Made by a program: the position numbers and the translations under genes
Assembly (NCBI GenBank): GCA_900764215.1
Contig: CAAFNI010000505.1
Span: forward strand, 1-5,122
DNA: 5,122 nucleotides
Source: an uncultured Sutterella sp.
GTDB taxonomy: Bacteria > Pseudomonadota > Gammaproteobacteria > Burkholderiales > Burkholderiaceae_F
Reading direction: 5' to 3'
The notes under the pieces: model-generated
The model's input: only the letters and a program-made list of their open reading frames with translations
Databases searched by the model: none
What the model was told of the DNA's origin: nothing
Shown here: piece after piece, positions 1-4,158 of the stretch
How positions within the stretch are numbered: position 1 is the first letter of the stretch
Layout of the letters: each line of letters begins with the position of its first letter

Positions 1-81
1 GCAGTAGACCGTTCCCTTCTGAATACGGCGCGTCTTACAGATAGAGAGCCTAATGTCAGAACCTTCGACCTGCACGATCAT
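1..81 (-). CDS. N-terminal fragment of an unrecognised leftward gene, cut by the window edge
   Basis: An open frame of 27 codons runs leftward from ATG at 81 and leaves the window at position 1 without a stop. The peptide begins MIVQVEGSDI and ends with a basic stretch, KTRRIQKGTVYC. The start is well supported: AGGGG (90-94) lies 8 nt upstream, and a strong promoter sits at 121-149. I do not recognise the family. The short basic N-terminus, the low GC of its upstream region and the nearby perfect inverted repeat would fit a transposase such as the IS1634 type, but 27 residues cannot establish this. An accessory or regulatory protein is equally possible. That this is a real gene is fairly likely; its function is unknown. 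Confidence 0.55.
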   Translation of the reverse strand, partial: MIVQVEGSDIRLSICKTRRIQKGTVYC

Positions 82-106
82 GGCGTTTACCCCTATAGAA
101 GCAAGA

Positions 107-136
107 TACTTAATACCTATATTATAGTATTAAGTA
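107..136. promoter_or_regulatory. Operator-like inverted repeat bracketing the -10 box
   Basis: TACTTAATAC (107-116) and its exact reverse complement GTATTAAGTA (127-136) are separated by 10 bp. The arm centres are 20 bp apart, about two helical turns, so a dimer could bind one face of the DNA. One arm lies in the -35/-10 spacer of the leftward promoter, the other covers the expected transcription start, and the -10 TATAAT occupies the gap. Repression by a dimeric regulator is inferred from this geometry; no regulator is visible in the window. Confidence 0.5.
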
Positions 137-149
137 GAGCGAAAGTCAA
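121..149 (-). promoter_or_regulatory. Strong sigma70 promoter for the leftward gene
   Basis: On the minus strand, TTGACT (144-149) and a perfect TATAAT (121-126) are separated by exactly 17 bp. Transcription should start near 114, giving a leader of about 33 nt before the ATG at 81. This is the best-matching sigma70 promoter in the window. Confidence 0.8.
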
Positions 150-154
150 TGAAA

Positions 155-194
155 ACCCGTCATTTTTCTGAAAATTTGTTGAAAAATGACGGGT
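155..194. repeat. Perfect 14-bp inverted repeat with a 12-nt spacer
   Basis: ACCCGTCATTTTTC (155-168) is matched exactly by GAAAAATGACGGGT (181-194) around the spacer 169-180. It lies between the leftward promoter and tsaD. No T run follows it on the plus strand, and only TTTTC follows on the minus strand, where it is upstream of the promoter, so a simple terminator role is unlikely. It could be a terminal or subterminal repeat of a mobile element, a protein-binding site or a cruciform-forming site. Confidence 0.6.
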
Positions 195-219
195 GGTAAG
201 CGTACGCCCTACCATTTTT

Positions 220-250
220 TTGCACGTCTGCGGCAAAAAGGCTCTAGAAT
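220..250 (+). promoter_or_regulatory. Possible tsaD promoter
   Basis: TAGAAT (245-250, five of six matches to TATAAT) follows TTGCAC (220-225) with a long 19-bp spacer. Initiation would fall near 257, only a few bases before the ATG at 261, so the transcript would be almost leaderless. That agrees with the lack of a clear Shine-Dalgarno sequence just upstream of the ATG. The spacing is poor, so this is tentative. Confidence 0.35.
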
Positions 251-260
251 TTTCGGCACT

Positions 261-1292
261 ATGCTAGTTCTCGGTATTGAATCCTCCTGCGACGAGACGG
301 GAGCCGCCCTGATTTCCGACACGGACGGCCTCCTCGCAGACGCCCTCTACTCCCAGATCGACATGCACCGCGCCTACGGCGGGGTCGTGCCCGAGCTTGC
401 GAGCCGCGACCACATCCGCCGCGCCGTCGCGCTCGTCGACGAAGTGCTCGCGAAGGCCGGAAAGGCCCGCGAGGACATCGACGCGGTCGCCGTGACGGAG
501 GGACCGGGACTCGCGGGCGCGCTGCTCGCAGGCGCCGGCGTCGCGCACGCCATCGGATGGGCACTCGACATTCCCGTGCTCGGCGTGCATCATCTTGAGG
601 GACATCTTCTCGCGGCCCGTCTTTCGGATCCCGCCCCCGAATTCCCGTTTCTCGCGCTTCTCGTCTCCGGCGGCCACACCCAGATCATGAAGGTGGAGAA
701 GTTCGGCAGCTACGAGCTTCTCGGCCAGACGCTCGACGACGCCGCGGGCGAAGCCTTCGACAAGACCGCCCAGCTTCTCGGCCTTCCCTATCCGGGCGGT
801 CCCGCCGTGTCCGCGCTCGCCGACCAGGGCGAATCGGGCGCGATCGAGCTTGCCCGTCCGATGATCCACGCGCCGAACCTTGACATGAGCTTCTCGGGCC
901 TCAAGACCTCCGTGCTCACGGCCGTGCAGAATGCGCCCAACGCAGGCGACGAGACCTTCCGCCGCAATCTCGCGCGCGGCTTCGTGGACGCACTCGTCGA
1001 CGTGCTCGCCGCCAAGCTCGTGCGCGCCATGAAGCAGACCGGGCTTCGCAACGTCGTCGTCGCGGGCGGCGTCTCCGCCAATCGCCAGCTCAGGCAGCGC
1101 CTCACGGCCGAAGTCCGTCGCCGCCGCGGCTCGATCTTCTATCCGCCCATGAGGCTTTGCACCGACAACGGCGCGATGATCGCCGCGGCCGGCCTGGCGC
1201 GGCTTGAAGGCATGACGCCCGAAGAGCTTGAGGCGCTCAAGGCCAAGCGAAGCTTCGGCGTCAACCCGCGCTGGCAGCTCGCAAGCCTTTGA
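261..1292 (+). CDS. tsaD: tRNA N6-threonylcarbamoyltransferase TsaD (Kae1/YgjD family)
   Basis: TsaD transfers the threonylcarbamoyl group from threonylcarbamoyl-AMP to A37 of tRNAs reading ANN codons, acting in the cytoplasm with TsaB and TsaE. The 343-residue product aligns along its length with the family (about 337 residues in E. coli). Visible motifs are LGIESSCDETG (4-14), GGVVPELASRDH (40-51), HHLEGH with metal ligands His111 and His115, VSGGHTQ (135-141), DDAAGEAFDK (159-168), FSGLK (211-215), GGVSAN (269-274) and CTDNGAM (300-306) with ligand Asp302. The frame is open back to an ATG at 186, but that would add 25 residues unlike the family and starting inside an inverted repeat, so I chose 261, where MLVLGIESSCDETG begins. 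No good ribosome binding site precedes it. It converges on ybaK across a shared terminator. Partners TsaB, TsaC and TsaE are not in the window. Identification is firm; the start is likely. Confidence 0.97.
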   Translation: MLVLGIESSCDETGAALISDTDGLLADALYSQIDMHRAYGGVVPELASRDHIRRAVALVDEVLAKAGKAREDIDAVAVTEGPGLAGALLAGAGVAHAIGWALDIPVLGVHHLEGHLLAARLSDPAPEFPFLALLVSGGHTQIMKVEKFGSYELLGQTLDDAAGEAFDKTAQLLGLPYPGGPAVSALADQGESGAIELARPMIHAPNLDMSFSGLKTSVLTAVQNAPNAGDETFRRNLARGFVDALVDVLAAKLVRAMKQTGLRNVVVAGGVSANRQLRQRLTAEVRRRRGSIFYPPMRLCTDNGAMIAAAGLARLEGMTPEELEALKAKRSFGVNPRWQLASL

Positions 1293-1337
1293 GGCCCTGT
1301 CGTTTCCACAGCCCGGACAACAAGAAGTCCGAACGAC

Positions 1338-1377
1338 AAAAAGGATTCGTGCTCCTTGCGGAGTGCGAATCCTTTTT
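1338..1377. terminator. Bidirectional intrinsic terminator between tsaD and ybaK
   Basis: Arms 1338-1355 and 1360-1377 form an 18-bp stem, with two G-U pairs near the top and a TTGC loop. The stem starts with AAAAA and ends with TTTTT, so a T run follows the GC part on both strands. It lies 45 nt after the tsaD stop and 42 nt after the ybaK stop, and can serve both converging genes. Confidence 0.92.
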
Positions 1378-1419
1378 CTGTGTTGCGCCCGAATCAGACC
1401 GTTCGATCGGGAAAGCGCC

Positions 1420-1914
1420 TCACTCCTCGTTCGCGCAGTCGACGGGAATCGCGCCGAGCACGTCGACGAGCACCTTGGGGTCGATGCCGACCTGATAGCC
1501 TCGGCGCCCGCCGTTGATGAAGATGCGGTCGAGCTCGCGAATCGTCTTCTGAACGTAAACGGGCATCTTCTTTCGGGTGCCGAACGGACTGGTGCCGCCC
1601 ACCATGTAGCCGGAATTGCGCTGAGCCTGTTCGGGCTTGCAGGGCGCAATGTGCTTGACGCCCACCTGACGGGCGAGATTCTTGGTGGACACCTCGCAGT
1701 CGCCGTGCATCAGGATGACGAGCGGCTTGGCGTGTTCGTCCTCCATGATGAGCGTCTTGATCACGTGGTGATGATCGATCCCGCAGGACGAGGCGGCAAG
1801 CGCCGTTCCCCCGTGCTCGACGTATTCGTAGGATTTTTCCTCAAAGGGAATGCCGTGCTGCCTGAGCCACTGCGTGGCGGGCGTCAGGCTTTGATGCTTC
1901 ACTTTCGAACCCAT
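1420..1914 (-). CDS. ybaK: Cys-tRNA(Pro)/Cys-tRNA(Cys) deacylase, YbaK/EbsC family
   Basis: YbaK is a free-standing trans-editing enzyme. It hydrolyses Cys-tRNA(Pro) formed by error by prolyl-tRNA synthetase, so limiting cysteine insertion at proline codons. The 164-residue product has the usual single-domain length. Family features are TPATQWLRQHGIPF (11-24), VIKTLI (51-56) with Lys53 at the position of the essential lysine of the family, GGTSPFGTRKKMPVYV (106-121) and INGGRRGYQVGIDP (133-146). The ATG at 1914 gives a normal N-terminus; upstream there is only a weak AAGAAG. The gene lies 134 bases downstream of ispH on the same strand, so read-through from ispH is possible. An AT-rich patch with TATATA near 1937 on the minus strand could give it its own promoter. 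It ends at the bidirectional terminator at 1338-1377. I am sure of the family; substrate specificity within the YbaK/ProX superfamily is inferred from motifs. Confidence 0.94.
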   Translation of the reverse strand: MGSKVKHQSLTPATQWLRQHGIPFEEKSYEYVEHGGTALAASSCGIDHHHVIKTLIMEDEHAKPLVILMHGDCEVSTKNLARQVGVKHIAPCKPEQAQRNSGYMVGGTSPFGTRKKMPVYVQKTIRELDRIFINGGRRGYQVGIDPKVLVDVLGAIPVDCANEE

Positions 1915-1981
1915 TTTCTTCTTGCGTGCCTTTTATATATTGCGGAAGCGGAAGGAAGGATTGTGCCCGAAACGCGCGGAA

Positions 1982-2002
1982 GCGGCGCGAGCGCCGCGCC
2001 GC
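1982..2002. other. GC-rich hairpin between ispH and ybaK
   Basis: GCGGCGCG (1982-1989) and CGCGCCGC (1995-2002) form a perfect 8-bp stem with a 5-nt loop, 47 nt past the ispH stop. No T run follows on either strand, so it is not a standard terminator. It could protect the ispH mRNA 3' end or reduce read-through into ybaK. At this GC content a chance palindrome is also plausible. Confidence 0.4.
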
Positions 2003-2048
2003 AGCCATGCCCGAGCGCAAGACCGGACGCAGACTTTACCTTGCGGCC

Positions 2049-2987
2049 TCACGCGTCTTCGTCGCGCAACCCCTTGGGGAGCGGAAAGACGACGTTTTCC
2101 TCGACGCCTTCGAGCGCAACTGCGGGCTCGGCGCTGAGATTCGCCTCAAGATAGCGGAGCACCCCCTGCACGAGGGATTCCGGTGCGGAGGCACCCGCCG
2201 TGATGCCCACGCAGGAAACGCCCTCGAACCACTTCGGATCAATGTGCTCGGCCGTATCGACGAGATAGGCGCGCGCGCCCTCGCGCTCGGCCACCTCGCG
2301 CAAGCGATTGGAATTGGAGCTCGTGGCGGAGCCGATCACGAGAACGATGTCGACGCCCGAACGGGCGAGCAGCTTGACCGCCTCCTGGCGATTCGTCGTG
2401 GCGTAGCAGATGTCCTGGCGCTTGGGTTCCTGAATGAAGGGAAAGCGGTGGCGGAGCGCATCAATCACGGCCTGGCTGTCGTCAGCGCTGATCGTCGTCT
2501 GGGTGACGTAGGCAAGACTGTCATCGTTCGTGTAGGGAAGCGCCGCCACGTCGTCCGTATTTTCAACGAGCTCGATGCCGCCGTCGACCTGGCCCATCGT
2601 GCCTTCGACCTCGGGATGCCCCGCATGCCCGATCATGAGCACCGTCCGGCCTTCCGCGCGCATGCGCGCCACTTCGCGGTGAACCTTGGTCACGAGCGGG
2701 CAGGTCGCGTCAAAGACTCGGAAGCCCCTGCGCTCGGCCTCCTCCGAGACGGCTCTCGGCACCCCGTGGGCCGAGAAGACGACCGTCGCCCCTTCGGGCA
2801 CTTCGGCCAGGTTGTCGACGAAGACCGCCCCGCGTTCGCGCAGGCTGTTGACGACCGTCCGGTTGTGCACGATCTCGTGCCGGACATAAATGGGCGCGCC
2901 GTAGATGGCAAGCGCACGCTCAACGATGGCGATGGCGCGCGTGACGCCCGCGCAGAAGCCGCGCGGCTGGGCAAGAAGAACCTTCAT
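2049..2987 (-). CDS. ispH: 4-hydroxy-3-methylbut-2-enyl diphosphate reductase IspH (LytB)
   Basis: IspH is the [4Fe-4S] enzyme that ends the MEP pathway, reducing HMBPP to isopentenyl and dimethylallyl diphosphate in the cytoplasm. The product from the ATG at 2987 has 312 residues (316 in E. coli) and is collinear with the E. coli protein. Cluster ligands are Cys12 in PRGFCAGV, Cys96 in DATCPLVTKVH and Cys194 in DICYATTNRQEA. Active-site residues include His41 (HEIVHNR), His74 (SAHGV), and His124 and Glu126 in GHAGHPEVEGTMGQ, followed by TQTT (162-165), SSNSNRL (223-229) and TAGASAP (263-269). The frame extends well upstream. The family N-terminus begins at MKVLLAQPRG, but no Shine-Dalgarno is suitably placed for it. 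An ATG at 3002 adds MRRIS and has GGGGAG 4 nt upstream, so that start is a real alternative. ybaK follows downstream; rpmB-rpmG diverges on the other side. Identity is certain. Confidence 0.97.
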   Translation of the reverse strand: MKVLLAQPRGFCAGVTRAIAIVERALAIYGAPIYVRHEIVHNRTVVNSLRERGAVFVDNLAEVPEGATVVFSAHGVPRAVSEEAERRGFRVFDATCPLVTKVHREVARMRAEGRTVLMIGHAGHPEVEGTMGQVDGGIELVENTDDVAALPYTNDDSLAYVTQTTISADDSQAVIDALRHRFPFIQEPKRQDICYATTNRQEAVKLLARSGVDIVLVIGSATSSNSNRLREVAEREGARAYLVDTAEHIDPKWFEGVSCVGITAGASAPESLVQGVLRYLEANLSAEPAVALEGVEENVVFPLPKGLRDEDA

Positions 2988-3042
2988 AGAAATGCGGCGC
3001 ATGCATCTCCCCGCCCTCATGCAGGCATGAAATGAAGCGCCT

Positions 3043-3050
3043 ACCTCCTT
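3043..3050 (-). promoter_or_regulatory. Perfect Shine-Dalgarno sequence far upstream of ispH
   Basis: The minus strand reads AAGGAGGT here, a full match to the anti-Shine-Dalgarno of 16S rRNA. The first ATG after it, at 3028 and 14 nt away, opens a three-codon frame (Met-Pro-Ala-stop, 3017-3028). Its TGA overlaps an ATG at 3020 that is in frame with ispH. The site is 55 nt from the likely ispH start. It may drive a tiny leader peptide or a longer IspH N-terminus, or be fortuitous. Confidence 0.35.
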
Positions 3051-3284
3051 TCGTCGTTCGGTTAAGAAAGCAGAGAAGCATGAGTTTTTTGCGGCTCGCG
3101 CATGCATAGACAAGCCTCCGACCGGCGTCCTTAGGACGGGAACGCCCGGCCGCGGCTTGCCCGAAACGGAATTCCGTCTTGTCCGGACGCCTCTCACGGC
3201 GTCGAAGGCACGCATGCGGATGAAATTTTTCCGTTAAGTCTAAAGTTTTTTGGGAAAATCCGCACACGCATTAAAAAAAACGGG

Positions 3285-3290
3285 TAGAAT
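3285..3290 (+). promoter_or_regulatory. Possible upstream -10 box (TAGAAT)
   Basis: TAGAAT follows an A-rich tract (3271-3280) and CGGG, resembling the TAGAAT in front of tsaD. No -35 hexamer stands out at 16-18 bp spacing. If active, transcription from about 3297 would include the two hairpins at 3322-3385 and run into rpmB. Tentative. Confidence 0.25.
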
Positions 3291-3321
3291 GCGCTCCACG
3301 CTCAAATCTGCGCACTGCCGA

Positions 3322-3385
3322 CTCCCTGTACTGACACAGTGGGGCGTCAGCCTGTCATGCGGTGTCCTCGCACTGCAGCGACAGG
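3322..3385 (+). other. Two adjacent hairpins upstream of the rpmB promoter
   Basis: Hairpin 1 pairs 3322-3329 with 3336-3344 (8 bp, one bulged T at 3340, one G-U pair, loop ACTGAC). Hairpin 2 pairs CCTGTC (3351-3356) with GACAGG (3380-3385), then GCGGTG (3359-3364) with CACTGC (3371-3376), enclosing the loop TCCTCG. The second ends on the -35 region of the rpmB promoter. They could be part of a small RNA or long leader, or DNA-level regulator sites. Pairing was worked out by eye. Confidence 0.35.
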
Positions 3386-3414
3386 TGGCATGCGAACATG
3401 AGGAGGCGTATAAT
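3385..3414 (+). promoter_or_regulatory. rpmB-rpmG promoter
   Basis: A perfect TATAAT (3409-3414) lies 18 bp after GTGGCA (3385-3390, four of six matches to TTGACA). Transcription should begin near 3421, leaving a leader of about 75 nt before the rpmB ATG. A consensus -10 fits a highly expressed ribosomal protein operon. Confidence 0.7.
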
Positions 3415-3428
3415 TTCTCTTTTATGCG

Positions 3429-3481
3429 CTCGCGTGGCTGCCCTTGGAGGGATCGGCCTGCGAGATGTTTTATTTTCATTT
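3429..3481 (+). promoter_or_regulatory. Structured rpmB leader: hairpin followed by a U-rich run, candidate attenuator
   Basis: In the predicted leader, CTCGC (3429-3433) pairs with GCGAG (3460-3464), GGCTG (3436-3440) with CGGCC (3454-3458, one G-U pair), and CCCT (3441-3444) with AGGG (3448-3451) around a TGG loop. This gives about 14 bp with two small internal loops. Bases 3466-3481 are U-rich with two runs of four U. The hairpin starts about 8 nt after the predicted transcript start and ends 21 nt before the GGAG ribosome binding site at 3486. It could act as a premature terminator, a protein-binding leader or a stabilising 5' structure. The U run is interrupted, so termination is uncertain. 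Confidence 0.45.
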
Positions 3482-3495
3482 CACTGGAGTTAGAG

Positions 3496-3729
3496 ATGGC
3501 ACGAGTGTGTCAAGTCACCGGTAAGGCGCCGATGGTCGGCCATCACGTCTCGCACGCGAACAACAAGACCAAGCGTCGTTTTATGCCCAATCTGCAGTAC
3601 CGCCGTTTCTGGGTTGAAAGCGAAAACCGTTGGGTTCGTCTGCGTTTGACGACGGCTGGCCTTCGTACGGTTGACAAGATTGGTATTGATGCGGTTCTGG
3701 CGGACCTCCGCGCCCGCGGCGAAATCTAA
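3496..3729 (+). CDS. rpmB: 50S ribosomal protein L28
   Basis: L28 is a small basic protein of the 50S subunit. The 77-residue product matches the proteobacterial family (78 in E. coli) from end to end: MARVCQVTGKAP (1-12), the basic NKTKRRFMPNLQ (23-34), RFWVESE (37-43), and the C-terminal GIDAVLADLRARGEI (63-77). It has no zinc-binding CxxC pairs, only Cys5, as in E. coli. The ATG is preceded by GGAG (3486-3489) with 6-nt spacing. The frame stays open upstream, but that part has no family similarity. It is first in a two-gene operon with rpmG, 16 bases downstream, an order conserved in many proteobacteria. Expression is probably driven from the promoter at 3385-3414 through the structured leader. 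Confidence 0.97.
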   Translation: MARVCQVTGKAPMVGHHVSHANNKTKRRFMPNLQYRRFWVESENRWVRLRLTTAGLRTVDKIGIDAVLADLRARGEI

Positions 3730-3745
3730 TTAAGGGAGTTTCACC

Positions 3746-3913
3746 ATGGCGAAAGGCGCTCGCGAAAAGATCAAGCTTGAATCCACGGCCGGTACCGGTC
3801 ATTTTTACACCACCACGAAGAACAAGAAGACCTCTTCCGGCAAGATGGAAATCTCCAAGTTCGATCCGGTGGCCCGCAAGCACGTGATCTACAAGGAAAC
3901 GAAGCTCAAGTAA
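3746..3913 (+). CDS. rpmG: 50S ribosomal protein L33
   Basis: L33 is a small 50S protein located near the E site. Translation from the ATG at 3746 gives 55 residues, the same length as in E. coli: MAKGAREKIKLESTAGTGHF (1-20), YTTTKNKKTSSGKMEISKFD (21-40), then PVARKHVIYKETKLK. There is no cysteine, so this is the zinc-independent (C-minus) form. GGGAG (3734-3738) lies 7 nt before the ATG, and the gene starts 16 bases after the rpmB stop, so the two are surely cotranscribed. A terminator begins 20 nt after the TAA. No mutM gene follows, unlike in E. coli; a convergent RsmB-type gene lies downstream instead. Confidence 0.97.
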   Translation: MAKGAREKIKLESTAGTGHFYTTTKNKKTSSGKMEISKFDPVARKHVIYKETKLK

Positions 3914-3933
3914 TCTGAGCATTCGGTTCGGCG

Positions 3934-3968
3934 AAAAAGCTCGGCATTTCATAACGGCCGGGCTTTTT
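3934..3968 (+). terminator. Intrinsic terminator of the rpmB-rpmG operon
   Basis: AAAAAGCTCGGC (3934-3945) pairs with GCCGGGCTTTTT (3957-3968) over 12 bp, with one G-U pair and an 11-nt loop. The five T at 3964-3968 form the U tract. It lies 20 nt after the rpmG stop. The matching A run makes weaker termination on the minus strand possible. Confidence 0.9.
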
Positions 3969-4021
3969 GCTTATCTGCCCTGCCTGTCCGTTCTGCTCGA
4001 CGGAGAAGGCACAGATTCATG

Positions 4022-4058
4022 GCGGCGCGAACTTCATGCAGAGTTCGGCGCCGCTTTT
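4022..4058 (+). terminator. Second terminator-like hairpin downstream of rpmG
   Basis: GCGGCGCGAAC (4022-4032) pairs with GTTCGGCGCCGC (4043-4054), 11 bp with one bulged C, around a 10-nt loop. TTTT (4055-4058) follows directly. It may back up the first terminator or end a short transcript beginning after it. The U run is short. Confidence 0.6.
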
Positions 4059-4093
4059 GCATTCCCCGGCGCTTTCCTTCATCGCTCCCAGGC

Positions 4094-4127
4094 AAAAGGC
4101 CGCCGCCCCGGTCAGGTGTCGGCGGCC
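4094..4127 (-). terminator. Intrinsic terminator of the RsmB-type gene
   Basis: GGCCGCCG (4098-4105) and CGGCGGCC (4120-4127) form a perfect 8-bp GC stem with a 14-nt loop. On the minus strand it is followed by TTTT (4094-4097). It starts 31 nt after the stop codon of the leftward gene. Confidence 0.8.
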
Positions 4128-4158
4128 CGAATCATTGCAGGCGGCTCAACGGGGAAGC

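Larger units (their letters stand above)
2988..3495. other. Non-coding region between divergent ispH and rpmB
   Basis: About 500 bases contain no protein that I can recognise. Open frames here are extensions of ispH and rpmB or have no family-like features. The ispH-side half holds several short palindromes: TCATGC-AG-GCATGA (3017-3030), ACGGAATTCCGT (3166-3177) and GACGCC-6 nt-GGCGTC (3186-3203). It also holds two copies of GCGCATGCAT (2997-3006 and 3098-3107). The rpmB-side half holds the promoter and hairpins listed separately. I found no convincing ispH promoter. From memory, related genomes often place radC just upstream of rpmB; no radC-like sequence is visible here. Confidence 0.6.

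Noticed and set aside
264..1649. 461-codon open frame on the minus strand opposite tsaD
   Set aside because: It lies antisense to a certain tsaD gene, crosses the shared terminator and overlaps ybaK in another frame. Its composition is the Arg/Ala/Gly/His-rich pattern expected from the shadow of a high-GC gene.
1228..2154. 308-codon open frame on the plus strand across the terminator and ybaK
   Set aside because: It is antisense to ybaK, runs through the terminator hairpin and has no family-like motifs.
1926..3035. 369-codon open frame on the plus strand opposite ispH
   Set aside because: It is the antisense shadow of ispH, whose catalytic motifs are unmistakable on the other strand.
2920..3267. 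115-codon minus-strand frame covering the ispH leader
   Set aside because: It overlaps the ispH N-terminus in another frame, is low-complexity and basic, and has no recognisable motif or suitable ribosome binding site at its start.
3250..3495. Upstream extension of the rpmB frame
   Set aside because: L28 begins at MARVCQVTGK with a good ribosome binding site. The extension has no similarity to the family and spans the promoter.
3581..3952. 123-codon minus-strand frame opposite rpmB and rpmG
   Set aside because: It is antisense to two certain ribosomal protein genes and begins inside the rpmG terminator.
3969..4080. Possible tRNA or known small RNA gene downstream of rpmG
   Set aside because: There is no T-loop consensus or cloverleaf and no match to an RNA family that I know. 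Only the terminator-like hairpin is supported.
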